This document shows, one piece after another, positions 1-8,594 of a stretch of 64,000 nucleotides of DNA. The notes under the pieces are model-generated. The model searched no databases. It was not told the DNA's origin and saw only the letters and a program-made list of their open reading frames with translations. Source of the DNA: Spongiibacteraceae bacterium UBA5047 (GTDB taxonomy: Bacteria > Pseudomonadota > Gammaproteobacteria > Pseudomonadales > Spongiibacteraceae); NCBI GenBank assembly GCA_002415025.1, contig DIBR01000038.1, positions 7,025 to 71,024 of the forward strand, in the 5' to 3' direction. The first letter of the stretch is position 1. Each line of letters begins with the position of its first letter. The position numbers were made by a program, and so were the translations under genes.

Positions 1-87
1 GTGGAGGCGCTGATCTCGGAATATTCGCAATCGGAAATTGTCCCGTTTTTAAAAGAAGTGCGTGAACTTCACGCAGCAGGAGACTAA
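1..87 (+). CDS. C-terminal end of an unidentified protein (gene enters from the left)
   Basis: Frame 1 is open from the first base to a TAA at 85-87 and gives 28 residues, mostly acidic and hydrophobic with helical character, ending in HAAGD. No motif is recognisable and the family cannot be named. The last helix ends just before a 126-base non-coding stretch. That stretch contains short inverted repeats around ACGTATAG/CTATACGT, but no clear terminator with a U tract. Confidence 0.45.
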   Translation: MEALISEYSQSEIVPFLKEVRELHAAGD

Positions 88-213
88 GACCAATAACATA
101 CGTATAGCCGAGCGTGGATTATAAGATGATACGGACGTTACTATACGTCTGGCTATGAGCTAGGCTGTAATCTCTGCGCGGCTGACGTGACGACTACATA
201 TATTTCAATGCTC

Positions 214-702
214 CTAGGACTCTGCTAGTAGCTGCCCAATCATGCTGCCAAGCAGCATATCTTCCAGCATCCCAAAATAGCTATATCGGACGTGCCCCTT
301 TCTATCAATGAGCACCAATGAAGGCGTTCCCTGAATGTCATAGGCACTCATAGTGCATGGCACTACGCCATGGGGAGAAGCGCGATCAATTGCAATAGGG
401 TATTTCAGTTTGTATTCATGCGCGAACACCTTCAGAGCTGCTGGCGTCATTACATCGTGATGTTCAAATACAGAATGTATGCCAATCAGCTGTACATCTT
501 GGGAGCGGTACAGTTCATGAATCTTTTTTGACTGGGGTATGGAATGTGCCGCGCATCCAGGGCATAACATTTGGAAAAATGAAAGTACAATGACTTTTCC
601 CCGCATGGCGCTTATATTCTTCCTTTCGCTGTTTATCCATTGTGAGGCGTTAATGGCCGGAGCAGGGGTATATGGGTTTTTAGCGGGTGGCTGGTGCTGC
701 AT
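214..702 (-). CDS. Thioredoxin-like redoxin (TlpA/AhpC-TSA superfamily), no signal peptide
   Basis: A 162-residue thioredoxin-fold protein. The redox site CPGC lies near residue 47, after a beta strand (VIVLSFFQML), and the cis-proline strand GTPSLVLID lies near 125, as in TlpA/redoxin proteins. An insert between the two contains an extra Cys (VVPC). The N-terminus is polar, with no signal peptide or membrane segment, so a cytosolic thiol-disulfide or peroxide-reducing role is more likely than cytochrome maturation in the periplasm. The gene stands alone between unrelated neighbours. The fold assignment is secure; the substrate is unknown. Confidence 0.75.
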   Translation of the reverse strand: MQHQPPAKNPYTPAPAINASQWINSERKNISAMRGKVIVLSFFQMLCPGCAAHSIPQSKKIHELYRSQDVQLIGIHSVFEHHDVMTPAALKVFAHEYKLKYPIAIDRASPHGVVPCTMSAYDIQGTPSLVLIDRKGHVRYSYFGMLEDMLLGSMIGQLLAES

Positions 703-1040
703 TTTAATCTCCTTTTGGCCTTTGGGAGCCCGATGTCGAATCTAGAGCCCCTGGTTAATATCTATTTAGGGTTCCGTCAAGTTAGCCTGAAATCACTTGC
801 GAAAGTCTTAAAACGTAGTATTCTTCTGGTATGAACAAACGACTATACTCCACTCAGCAACTCTCCTTCGGCGTACGGGAACTCTATCCCGTTAGTGCCT
901 TCCTCACTATTGGCGGTTAAGCGCAGTACTGTCTTAATCGCCCGAAAATAATATACCAAACAAACTAGTAGCTCTGGGTGTGCAAAATCGCTCGGGCTGA
1001 ATTTCTATGCGCGCTGCTTTTTGCCGGGTGAGGATTTTTT
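703..1040. other. Intergenic region upstream of the rnk-like operon
   Basis: No convincing open frame. It should contain the divergent promoters of the redoxin (minus) and rnk-like (plus) genes. A short inverted repeat (ACGGGA, six-base loop, TCCCGT) lies at 875-892. A Shine-Dalgarno-like TGAGGA precedes the ATG at 1041. No recognised operator was seen. Confidence 0.4.
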
Positions 1041-1439
1041 ATGCCTATTGAAAATGAATTGATTATTTCAGAGTCAGATTACGAAAAGCTGTCCAGGCTT
1101 GTCGAGGTCAGTCGGTCCGACGCCACAGTGGCGCTTGACGAGGAGTTACTGAAGGCCGATGTCTATCGGGATTCCTTGATGCCCAGTGACATTGTGTCAC
1201 TCTACAGTACGACTCATATCAAAGATGTAAAGACTGGCAACAAACGTATCGTCACCATCGTGATGCCTTGGGAATCCAATGTGACGGAAATGCGTATATC
1301 CATTCTGTCGCCCGTGGGTATCATTCTTATTGGTGCACGAGTAGGTGCGGTAATTGATTGGCCGTTACTGAACAATCGTTCGACAAAACTTGAAATTGTA
1401 GAGGTGCTGAGTGCTTCAAGGGAGCTGTATCATGCGTAA
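1041..1439 (+). CDS. rnk: Rnk-type regulator (GreA/GreB C-terminal domain)
   Basis: 132 residues. A short helical N-terminus (about 1-45) is followed by the FKBP-like GreA/GreB C-terminal fold; the pattern DIVSLYSTTHIKD ... IVMPWE ... SILSPVGIILIGARVGAVIDW is that of Rnk, the regulator of nucleoside diphosphate kinase. Family members are 130-140 residues, so this one is full length. Rnk proteins lack the GreA coiled coil and bind RNA polymerase; that role is family knowledge, not shown here. The 3' end overlaps the next start by 8 bases, so translation is probably coupled to the two following genes. Confidence 0.8.
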   Translation: MPIENELIISESDYEKLSRLVEVSRSDATVALDEELLKADVYRDSLMPSDIVSLYSTTHIKDVKTGNKRIVTIVMPWESNVTEMRISILSPVGIILIGARVGAVIDWPLLNNRSTKLEIVEVLSASRELYHA

Positions 1440-1656
1440 TGTGTTGTTTTGGAATAGTGCGATTAAGCTGATTGATAACCTGGAGGCTATAGACTCCGGG
1501 GGAAGCGATTTTTGCCTTGAAGACGAGCTAAACACTTTTTCTGAAGCTTATAGAGGTATATTTGATCCCAGTAATGATTTTGAAGAGTACGTATTGGCGA
1601 CGCTTCTGGATAGGGTGAGTCGGATTCTACCGGTAAAAGAGGGAGAAGCACTGTGA
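1432..1656 (+). CDS. Small hypothetical protein, middle gene of the rnk-ipdB operon
   Basis: 74 residues, acidic and mostly helical, with no signal peptide, cysteine motif or recognised domain. The ATG was chosen because AGGGAG lies just upstream; an upstream ATG at 1411 would add seven residues but has no such site. It overlaps rnk by 8 bases and the following CoA-transferase gene by 4 (GTGA), a strong sign that it is expressed with both. It does not resemble the IpdA partner that would be expected before an ipdB gene. Function unknown. Confidence 0.6.
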   Translation: MRNVLFWNSAIKLIDNLEAIDSGGSDFCLEDELNTFSEAYRGIFDPSNDFEEYVLATLLDRVSRILPVKEGEAL

Positions 1657-2420
1657 TTGAATATACGGATGCCGAAAGGATTGTCGACACGATGATCTGT
1701 GCTAATGCCGCCAGTTATGCTCAGGATGGCGAAGTGCTGGTGACCCCAATTGGATTGCTACCTCGTGTCGCCGCAAGTCTTGCGATGAAAACCTTCAATC
1801 CAGATATGATGATGACAGATTCGGAATCATGGATGCTGTCAGAGCCTAATCCGGTCGGTCCGCGTTCGACGCGTTGGCAGGCCAATGAAAGCTGGATGGG
1901 CTTGTCTCGGGTGTTTGATAGTGTTTGGAGCGGGAATCGACATATCACCTGTAGTCCTGTCCAGATTGACCGCTTTGGGCAAGCGAACGTTTCCATGATA
2001 GGCAATGATTACAGTAAACCACAGGTTCAGATGTTAGGCGTTCGTGGATTTCCCGGAAATTCAATATGTCATGCCAGTACATACTTTATCCAATCGCATA
2101 ATCGTAGGATATTTGTCGAAGGCGAGTGTGATTATGTTTGCAGTATTGGCTACAACCCGGATCGCTTGCCGCGAGGTTATACGTTTGACGATATCGATCT
2201 AAGGAAAATTATCACCGATTTGTGTGTCATGGATTTCGGAGGGATAAACAAGGCCATCCGTGTATGTAGCTTGCACGAGGGCGTGTCATTGGAGCAGGTA
2301 AAAGATAACACTGGTTTCGATATAGCAGTATCCGATGTGATGGAAACAACACCGCTACCAACTGAAGTACAGATGGAGCTTATGAATCAACTAGATCCTT
2401 GTGATCTAAGGTATAAGTAA
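1653..2420 (+). CDS. IpdB-like CoA-transferase/hydrolase beta subunit, without its alpha partner
   Basis: 255 residues from a GTG that overlaps the upstream stop. It follows glutaconate CoA-transferase subunit B and mycobacterial IpdB along its length: a DGEVLVTP-type strand near 26, GLSRVFDSVWSGNRH, QIDRFGQANVS, GVRGFPGNSICHAS, and VMDFGG ... VSLEQV near the end. In IpdAB this fold opens the last ring of the steroid nucleus, and in related enzymes it moves CoA between acyl groups. The obligate alpha subunit is normally the adjacent upstream gene, but here Rnk and a small unknown protein take that place. It may pair with a subunit encoded elsewhere, or may have a new role. The family is clear; the reaction is open. 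Confidence 0.75.
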   Translation: MIEYTDAERIVDTMICANAASYAQDGEVLVTPIGLLPRVAASLAMKTFNPDMMMTDSESWMLSEPNPVGPRSTRWQANESWMGLSRVFDSVWSGNRHITCSPVQIDRFGQANVSMIGNDYSKPQVQMLGVRGFPGNSICHASTYFIQSHNRRIFVEGECDYVCSIGYNPDRLPRGYTFDDIDLRKIITDLCVMDFGGINKAIRVCSLHEGVSLEQVKDNTGFDIAVSDVMETTPLPTEVQMELMNQLDPCDLRYK

Positions 2421-2434
2421 TAAAAGAGTAAATT

Positions 2435-2644
2435 TTATTTCCCGATACTAAATCGGCAGCAATGACCGCCGCGAACAATGCATTCAGTATGCGTCACAGA
2501 TTTTTTAGATGCGCTTTCCAAGAATGCAATGTCGAACTCGCACACCTCAGGATGCTTTTCTGCCAAATGATGATAAATGCAATTGTAGGCAACAATTTCA
2601 TTGCTATTGGATCCTGTTTCGGCTTCATAGCCAAGTGAATCCAT
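2435..2644 (-). pseudogene. 3' fragment of a Cys-rich ArsR/SufR-like regulator gene
   Basis: Encodes only the last 69 residues of a COG2345/SufR-type regulator. They contain a Cys pattern that suggests a metal or Fe-S site (NC, 12 residues, C, 19 residues, C, 6 residues, CC). The DNA-binding half is absent. The same region is found at 42930-43519, where the winged helix is present. Similarity between the copies starts at the codons for VMDSLGYEAE, and upstream of that point this copy runs into unrelated DNA, so it is probably a truncated relic. The DNA is clearly diverged from the other copy, so the duplication is not recent. A free-standing small protein cannot be excluded, since an ATG sits at the break. 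Confidence 0.6.
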
Positions 2645-2668
2645 TACAAGAAGGTAATTTTAGTAATG

Positions 2669-2682
2669 TTGATTAAGATCAA
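2669..2682. promoter_or_regulatory. FNR/ANR box upstream of the cbb3 oxidase operon
   Basis: TTGATTAAGATCAA matches TTGAT-N4-ATCAA exactly. It lies about 240 bases before ccoN, leaving a long leader in which no gene is seen. An FNR-family protein with the matching E..SR recognition helix is encoded in this window. Activation of ccoNOQP by FNR/ANR/FixK proteins under low oxygen is established in many proteobacteria. Confidence 0.75.
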
Positions 2683-2909
2683 GTAAAGCCCGCCTGTAGT
2701 GTGTTCAGATTCAACTTCCTGAGAAGCGGCGTTTCCTATGCTTTTGTGTGACTGTTCGGTTCACACATGTATTGATTTTGGTACTCGGTTGGCAAGACTG
2801 GTGATTAGTCAAAGGCCCTTGATCTTGACGGACCAGGCTGAGTAGCGCTCGGGAAAGAAGCTGATGGAGAAATGCGCCGCAACGAAACAGTCACTAAGTA
2901 GAGAGTACT

Positions 2910-4397
2910 ATGGAATCGAGTCTCCAGTTGAAGGAACTCCCGGAAACATACAACGACCAGGTAGTGAGGCTATTTATACTGGCTGCTGCTGTTTGGGGTG
3001 TGGGTGGAACAGCGCTGGGTGTGTTGGCGGCTTCGCAGCTGGCCTGGCCAGTTCTGAACTTTGATATCTCATGGCTGACTTTCAGCCGTATCCGCCCTAA
3101 TCATACCTTTGCCATCATTTTTGCTTTCGGTGGCTCAGCATTGATGGGAACCTGCTACTACGTGGTTCAGCGAACCTGTCACACAAGGCTAGCTTTTGGG
3201 AAGCTGGCAACGTTCACCTTTTGGGGGTGGCAGACAGCGGTTTTTCTGGCACTGGCTACAATCCCCTTTGGAATCACACAAAGTAAAGAGTATGCCGAAC
3301 CTGAATGGCCGATCGATATCCTCATTGCGGTTGTGTGGGTCTCGTTTGGTGTCGTGTTTTTCGGTACTTTAGCGCGGCGTCGAATTCAGCATATTTACGT
3401 TGCGAATTGGTATTACGCAGCGTTTATTGTCGCCGTTGGCTTGCTCCACATCGTCAATAATCTGGTCTTACCGGTTACGCTCACCAAGTCATACCCCATT
3501 TATTCCGGCGCAGTAGATGCCATGGTGCAGTGGTGGTACGGCCACAATGCGGTAGCGTTTTTCCTCACGGCGGGCTTTCTCGGCATGATGTACTACTTTG
3601 TGCCTCGTCAGGCGCAGCAACCTCTTTGGAGTTATCGGTTCTCAATCGTTAATTTTTGGGCCTTGATTTCGGTCTATATGTGGGCCGGCTCGCACCACCT
3701 TATATACACCTCGCTTCCGGACTGGGTTCAATCTGTGGGTATGGTTTTTTCCATCATTCTGCTTGTGCCGAGTCTTGGCTCGGCAGCCAACGGGCTTCTC
3801 ACCTTCAATGGCTCGTGGGATAAATTGAGAACCGATCCGGCGGTCAAGTTCATGGTGGTTGCCCTGGTATTTTATGCCGCATCGACCTTTGAAGGGTCAA
3901 TGCTCGCGATTAAAAGCGCTAATGCCTTAAGTCATTACACAGATTGGACGGTTGCCCATGTCCATTCCGGCGCCATTGGCTGGGTTGCAATGATAACCAT
4001 TGGTTCAGTATACGCTATGGCTCCTCGTGCGCTTGGGCGTCCAATGCATTCAGTGGCAGCAATGAATCTGCATTTCTGGATGCATATTATTGGCTTGCTG
4101 ATGTACGTGGTGGCGATGTGGATTTCCGGTATCACGGCAGGAAAGATGTGGTTTGCGACGGATACGAATGGTCAGCTGGTTTATAGCTTTATGGAAAGTC
4201 TGCGAGCAATGCATCCCTACTACGTTATTCGGTTTTTAGGGGGCACCTTGGTCATGGGCGGCATGATGGTAATGGCGTGGAATCTTTGGCATACCGCGGC
4301 CCAGGCTCGCGCCAATTTAATCACACCCATCCCGATACCGGTACCTGTGCCTGAGCCAGACCAAGTACCACCTCCGCTGACGGTAGGAGGCCTCTGA
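2910..4397 (+). CDS. ccoN: cbb3-type cytochrome c oxidase subunit I
   Basis: 495 residues, about 12 membrane helices: the catalytic subunit that reduces oxygen to water at a haem b3-CuB centre and pumps protons. Visible ligands are the His of PNHTF (low-spin haem b), the CuB histidines in YGHNAVAF and GSHHLIYT, and VAHVHSGAIGW (haem b3 and b). The ATG follows TAGAGAGTACT. The C-terminus carries a Pro-rich tail, unusual but harmless to the core. It is the first gene of ccoNOQP, separated from ccoO by two bases. cbb3 oxidases have high oxygen affinity, which fits the FNR box upstream. Confidence 0.95.
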   Translation: MESSLQLKELPETYNDQVVRLFILAAAVWGVGGTALGVLAASQLAWPVLNFDISWLTFSRIRPNHTFAIIFAFGGSALMGTCYYVVQRTCHTRLAFGKLATFTFWGWQTAVFLALATIPFGITQSKEYAEPEWPIDILIAVVWVSFGVVFFGTLARRRIQHIYVANWYYAAFIVAVGLLHIVNNLVLPVTLTKSYPIYSGAVDAMVQWWYGHNAVAFFLTAGFLGMMYYFVPRQAQQPLWSYRFSIVNFWALISVYMWAGSHHLIYTSLPDWVQSVGMVFSIILLVPSLGSAANGLLTFNGSWDKLRTDPAVKFMVVALVFYAASTFEGSMLAIKSANALSHYTDWTVAHVHSGAIGWVAMITIGSVYAMAPRALGRPMHSVAAMNLHFWMHIIGLLMYVVAMWISGITAGKMWFATDTNGQLVYSFMESLRAMHPYYVIRFLGGTLVMGGMMVMAWNLWHTAAQARANLITPIPIPVPVPEPDQVPPPLTVGGL

Positions 4398-4399
4398 GC

Positions 4400-5047
4400 A
4401 TGTCGAATTATAAATACATTGAAGCGATCGAAAAGAATTTGGGTTTGTTCGGCATGTTGCTCGGGATTGCCTTGACCTTAGGCGGATTGGCCGAAATCGT
4501 GCCCTTGTTCTATCAAGCCCATACCGTGAAAGCCGCAGAGGGGGTGAAGCCGTATGCTCCGCTTGAGCTAGCAGGTAGAGATATTTACGTTAGTGAGGGG
4601 TGTTATGGCTGTCACTCACAACAAATTCGCCGTCTACGTGCCGAGGTGCAGCGATATGGTCCGTTTTCTCGGGCTGGCGAATCTGTCTATGATCGACCGT
4701 TTCAGTGGGGCAGTAAGCGTACCGGGCCGGATCTCTCGCGCATAGGTGGCAAGTACTCAGACGCTTGGCACCGGCAGCACTTATTATACCCTCGCTCGCT
4801 GGTTCCAGATTCGAATATGCCAGCTTACAAATGGTTGGATACCACCGCGATCGACCCTCTTGATATCCAGGCTCGAATGAAAGTTCTGCGGATTCTTGGT
4901 GACCCCTACAGCGATGCAGAGATCGACGGGGCGCTTGACGTGCTGCAAAACAAAACTGAACTCGATGCCTTGATTGCCTACCTCCAAGGTTTGGGGCATG
5001 CGTATCCGTTCAAGGTAGAAACTCTCAAAGGAGGTAGCCATGAGTGA
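4400..5047 (+). CDS. ccoO: cbb3-type cytochrome c oxidase subunit II (monohaem cytochrome c)
   Basis: 215 residues: one N-terminal membrane anchor (about 14-36) and a periplasmic cytochrome c domain with haem motif CYGCH near residue 68. The sequence after it (SQQIRRLRAEVQRYG) and SNMPAYKWL, which supplies the axial Met, are typical of CcoO. It carries electrons from CcoP to the CcoN active site. It overlaps ccoQ by 8 bases, so translation is coupled. Confidence 0.95.
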   Translation: MSNYKYIEAIEKNLGLFGMLLGIALTLGGLAEIVPLFYQAHTVKAAEGVKPYAPLELAGRDIYVSEGCYGCHSQQIRRLRAEVQRYGPFSRAGESVYDRPFQWGSKRTGPDLSRIGGKYSDAWHRQHLLYPRSLVPDSNMPAYKWLDTTAIDPLDIQARMKVLRILGDPYSDAEIDGALDVLQNKTELDALIAYLQGLGHAYPFKVETLKGGSHE

Positions 5048-5222
5048 ACTCTGGGGCCATTTCATTGGCGTCATCATAGTGCTGATGATCCTGACCTTTA
5101 TAGCGATTTGGTTCTGGGCCTGGCGGCCCCGTCACAAAAAGCAATTCCGGCAATTGGCGAGCCTACCTATGAATGATATGGAGGCCGATGAAGTAAATCA
5201 TACCCCGGAGCGGAAGTCATGA
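5040..5222 (+). CDS. ccoQ: cbb3 oxidase small subunit CcoQ/FixQ
   Basis: 60 residues with one membrane helix (GVIIVLMILTFIAIWFWAW) followed by a basic then acidic cytosolic tail, the standard CcoQ layout. CcoQ stabilises the assembled oxidase. A strong GGAGG lies before the ATG, and the stop overlaps the ccoP start (ATGA). Confidence 0.85.
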   Translation: MSELWGHFIGVIIVLMILTFIAIWFWAWRPRHKKQFRQLASLPMNDMEADEVNHTPERKS

Positions 5223-6139
5223 ATGATTTCTGGAGCTGGTGGGTTATCTGCCTAATTGTTTTCAACTGGTCTTTGGTGACCTTTCTCTTGATCGTTGCAA
5301 CCCGCGTAAAAATCCCGACTCGAAAGGACGGAACTACTGGGCACGTTTGGGCGCATGGCACGGTTCGGGAGGGTGTGCGAAAACTTCCTCTCTGGTGGGT
5401 TTTGATATCGATAGGCAGCCTGATATTTGCCATTGTGTATTTCTACCAGTATCCCGGCTTCGGTAACACCAAGGGCTCGCTGCGGTGGACGTCGGACCAG
5501 CAGGTTCGCGACGCCGTTGCCGCTAATGCGAAGCGACAATCTAACTTGTACAAGGATGTGCTCGAACAGCCGATAGCTAAACTGGCTACTCGGCCTGATG
5601 TTTTGCAAGGTGCCGGCATGCTTTATGCCGAGAATTGTGCCGGATGTCATGGCGTTAATGGACGGGGTAATACCTTTATAGGCGCTCCTGATTTGGCCGA
5701 TGAGATATGGCTATACGGTTCGGGCGATAACATTAAACTGAGCATAGAGAATGGTCGCAAAGGGGTGATGCCGTCTTTTGGGCATCTCAAAACTACTCAA
5801 CTCCATGATGTTGCAATGTATGTTTATACTTTAAATGGTCGAAAAGTACCTGATATACAGGCCGTAGAGCGCGGTGAGCAGCTTTTTCAGGTAAGTTGCG
5901 CAGCCTGTCATGGTCAGCAAGGGCAGGGTAACCAGGCGCTGGGCGCGGCTAATCTCACCGACGATGATTGGCTGTACAGTGGCAGCGTCAGTGGCATCTT
6001 CAATACTTTACGCTCCGGTCGCCAAGGTGTTATGCCTGCCTGGAAAGAGCGCTTGAGCGAATCAGAACTTCGTCTAATCCTAGTTTGGATTGAGGCACTA
6101 CCAGAGCTCAACAAGGCAGAGAATGCGAAAGAAGGTTAA
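5219..6139 (+). CDS. ccoP: cbb3-type cytochrome c oxidase subunit III (dihaem)
   Basis: 306 residues. Two N-terminal membrane helices (about 5-27 and 57-78, with LPLWWVLISIGSLIFAIVYFYQYPGFG typical of CcoP) precede two cytochrome c domains with haem motifs CAGCH and CAACH. Methionines in GVMPSFGH and GVMPAWKE supply the sixth ligands. It takes electrons from soluble cytochromes and passes them to CcoO. Its 3' end overlaps the next small gene by 17 bases. Confidence 0.95.
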   Translation: MNDFWSWWVICLIVFNWSLVTFLLIVATRVKIPTRKDGTTGHVWAHGTVREGVRKLPLWWVLISIGSLIFAIVYFYQYPGFGNTKGSLRWTSDQQVRDAVAANAKRQSNLYKDVLEQPIAKLATRPDVLQGAGMLYAENCAGCHGVNGRGNTFIGAPDLADEIWLYGSGDNIKLSIENGRKGVMPSFGHLKTTQLHDVAMYVYTLNGRKVPDIQAVERGEQLFQVSCAACHGQQGQGNQALGAANLTDDDWLYSGSVSGIFNTLRSGRQGVMPAWKERLSESELRLILVWIEALPELNKAENAKEG

Positions 6140-6320
6140 TCAAAAGTCAGACCAATTTTGGTACCGGGTACCGGTTCTCTGGCTCGGCGGTCTCTGCCTG
6201 ATTCTGGTATTAGTGGGCTGTGCATACAATGTTATGACAGCTATGCGATATAGCGATGCCGGCCTTCAGGAGACCGGCCCATCAGACAAATTTTTAATCT
6301 TGCAAACTGTAGATGAGTGA
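6123..6320 (+). CDS. Small single-span membrane protein in the FixH/CcoH position
   Basis: 65 residues with a short basic N-terminus, one hydrophobic helix (about 18-38) and an acidic soluble tail. AAGG precedes the ATG, which lies inside the end of ccoP. In other cbb3 clusters ccoG and ccoH (FixH, about 150 residues, one span) sit between ccoP and ccoI. Only this much shorter protein is here, and no ccoG is seen. It may be a reduced FixH-like assembly factor or an unrelated peptide; the helix alone does not decide. Confidence 0.6.
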   Translation: MRKKVNQKSDQFWYRVPVLWLGGLCLILVLVGCAYNVMTAMRYSDAGLQETGPSDKFLILQTVDE

Positions 6321-6329
6321 AGGAGCGAC

Positions 6330-8594
6330 ATGAGTTCCGAGCACACTATCTGGAATCACGAAAGCTTACGCCGCCATGTAGTCCGGACTAGTGAAGATGG
6401 TAGCAGTGAAGTTGTGTTGCTAGTTGATGGCCTGCGCTGTGCAAATTGCGTGCTTGGTTTGGAGCGCGCTCTCTTGGGCTTACAGGGAATCAAGCGGGTC
6501 AGGATTAACGCCGCATCTCATCGAGCCTACATAGTATGGGATGCCGTTCGACATCAGCTGAGCGATATTCTGCGTTGTATGGACGCCGCGGGCTTCCCGG
6601 CTCGCCCCTTAGATGCGCGCGCACTTATCGACCGGCGTAGAGAGGAATCGCGCGATGCCTTAAAGCGGCTATTGGTGGCCGGCTTTGGCGCGATGCAAGC
6701 AATGATGTTTGCGACTGTACTGTATGTAGGAGCGATTGATCCGGTTGATGAGACGACTCGCGATCTGTTTCGTTGGCTGGGATTCTTGGTCGCAACTCCT
6801 GTAGTGATGTATTCGGCACGACCTTTCTATCAAGGCACCTTGCGAAGTTTAAGATCGCGAAGGCTGGGGATGGACATACCCATTGCGCTCGCGATTGTGC
6901 TCGTTTACGCAGCCAGTCTGTATGTCGCAATGAAGGGTGGCCATGAGGTGTACTTTGATTCGGCCAGCATGTTTGTATTTTTTCTGCTGACAGGTCGTTT
7001 CCTGGAAATGCGTGGGCGACATAAGGCCATGGACTTAACTGATGCCTTGGTTTCTCTGCTACCGGATGTTGCGCAGCAACGCCAAGCCAGTGGCCGGCTA
7101 AAGGCCATTCCGGTTCTCGAATTAAAGCCGGGCGATCGTATTGTGGTTGATAGCGGTGAAATCGTGCCCGTCGATGGGAAATTGATATCCACACAGTGTC
7201 GCGTCGACGAAGCTGTATTGAGTGGTGAATCGGAGTTAATTCATAAATCCGAAGGCGATCACCTGATGGCTGGAAGTATGCTGCAGCGCGGACCGGCAGA
7301 AATACTGGTTGAGCGTTGCGGGTCAGATACCACTATGGCCGGCATTATTAGTCTTGTGGAGCGAGCTCAAGCAGAGCGACCTCGCCTTGCTAAGGTTGGA
7401 GAAAAAATTGTCAACCAGTTCGTGCTGCTAGTGTTGGTGTTGGCAGTTGCGACCGCTGTATTTTGGACTTTCTTTGATAGCGCCCGCATTTTCTCCGCTG
7501 TTATTGCAGTGTTAGTGGTGTCATGCCCCTGTGCATTTGCGCTAGCCGTGCCGGCCGCGACAACGCGTGTTCTTGCGGTGCTGGCGCGTGAAGGCGTGTT
7601 GGTGTCCAAGCCTGACTCGATAGAGGCGATCGTAACGGCTAGCCATATTGTCTTCGATAAAACCGGGACCCTGACGAGTGGCTTGGCCTTAGGGAGGGTA
7701 GAGATACTCGGCGATTGCAAAAACCTTCACGAATCGCTTGATGCTCTCGACATTACTGCGGCCTTGGTGAGAGAGAATCAACACCCGGTATCTCAGGCAC
7801 TGGCAGCCGCCACTCGAGAGCGTGAGAATGTGCCTACTGTCGATGATGTGGAGACCTTTGCGGGTCTAGGTGTACAGGGGCGTATCGATGGCCAGTTGGT
7901 AAGGCTGGGGCAGGCCCGGTTTGCTTTGGGTGAGGATTTACATCGATGGCCAGATGTTCAATCTGAAGACCTGATCCTGTCTGCTGACTTTGCCCCACTC
8001 GCTAGAATTGAGCTCGGTGAAAGCCTGCGCGATAGTGCCTCATCAGCGATACAAGACCTGCAGGCCGCTGGATTCAACATTTCTTTAACTAGCGGTGATA
8101 GCTTGTCAAAGGTGAATGCCGTGGCTGATCAACTCGCTATAAAGCACCGCTACGCGGGTCAACTCCCCGCTGAAAAGCTTGAATACCTTCAACAACTTCA
8201 CCTACAAGGCGCGTCAGTTGTCGTCGTGGGTGACGGTGTAAATGACGGCCCAATTTTGGCCGGGGCCGATGTGTCTTTTGCGATGGGGCAGGGTGCCAAT
8301 GTCGCTCGCGCCACCAGCGATTTTGTGCTCGTTGGAGGTGACCTGCGAAAAATCGTGCTCACACGGCAACTTGCACAAGAAGCCCTCGGCGTTATCCAGG
8401 ACAATCAGCGCTGGGCATTGGTCTACAACCTGATTGCAATTCCTCTGGCGGCAGCGGGTTATGTGCCTCCGTGGCTAGCTGCGCTCGGGATGTCGATAAG
8501 TTCCATTGTCGTGGTGATGAACGCTTTAAAAATTGGCCGTAAATTGCCGCTGCCGCAACCAGAAGATCAAGCCGTAGCGGCCCCTGCGATATGA
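6330..8594 (+). CDS. ccoI: cbb3 oxidase assembly copper-transporting P1B-ATPase CcoI/FixI
   Basis: 754 residues. An N-terminal HMA-like metal-binding domain has RCANC near 35. The P-type ATPase core follows: LSGES in the actuator, the membrane copper site CPCAFALA (the CPC signature), the phosphorylation site DKTGTLTSG and the hinge GDGVNDGPIL. The FALA variant after CPC and the location behind ccoNOQP mark it as CcoI (CtpA-type), which exports Cu(I) to the periplasm for loading of the CcoN CuB site rather than for copper resistance. GGAG lies before the ATG; its stop overlaps the ccoS start. Confidence 0.93.
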   Translation: MSSEHTIWNHESLRRHVVRTSEDGSSEVVLLVDGLRCANCVLGLERALLGLQGIKRVRINAASHRAYIVWDAVRHQLSDILRCMDAAGFPARPLDARALIDRRREESRDALKRLLVAGFGAMQAMMFATVLYVGAIDPVDETTRDLFRWLGFLVATPVVMYSARPFYQGTLRSLRSRRLGMDIPIALAIVLVYAASLYVAMKGGHEVYFDSASMFVFFLLTGRFLEMRGRHKAMDLTDALVSLLPDVAQQRQASGRLKAIPVLELKPGDRIVVDSGEIVPVDGKLISTQCRVDEAVLSGESELIHKSEGDHLMAGSMLQRGPAEILVERCGSDTTMAGIISLVERAQAERPRLAKVGEKIVNQFVLLVLVLAVATAVFWTFFDSARIFSAVIAVLVVSCPCAFALAVPAATTRVLAVLAREGVLVSKPDSIEAIVTASHIVFDKTGTLTSGLALGRVEILGDCKNLHESLDALDITAALVRENQHPVSQALAAATRERENVPTVDDVETFAGLGVQGRIDGQLVRLGQARFALGEDLHRWPDVQSEDLILSADFAPLARIELGESLRDSASSAIQDLQAAGFNISLTSGDSLSKVNAVADQLAIKHRYAGQLPAEKLEYLQQLHLQGASVVVVGDGVNDGPILAGADVSFAMGQGANVARATSDFVLVGGDLRKIVLTRQLAQEALGVIQDNQRWALVYNLIAIPLAAAGYVPPWLAALGMSISSIVVVMNALKIGRKLPLPQPEDQAVAAPAI

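Noticed and set aside
88..213. Small RNA or tRNA in the first intergenic region
   Set aside because: Short inverted repeats only; no cloverleaf, T-loop or terminator.
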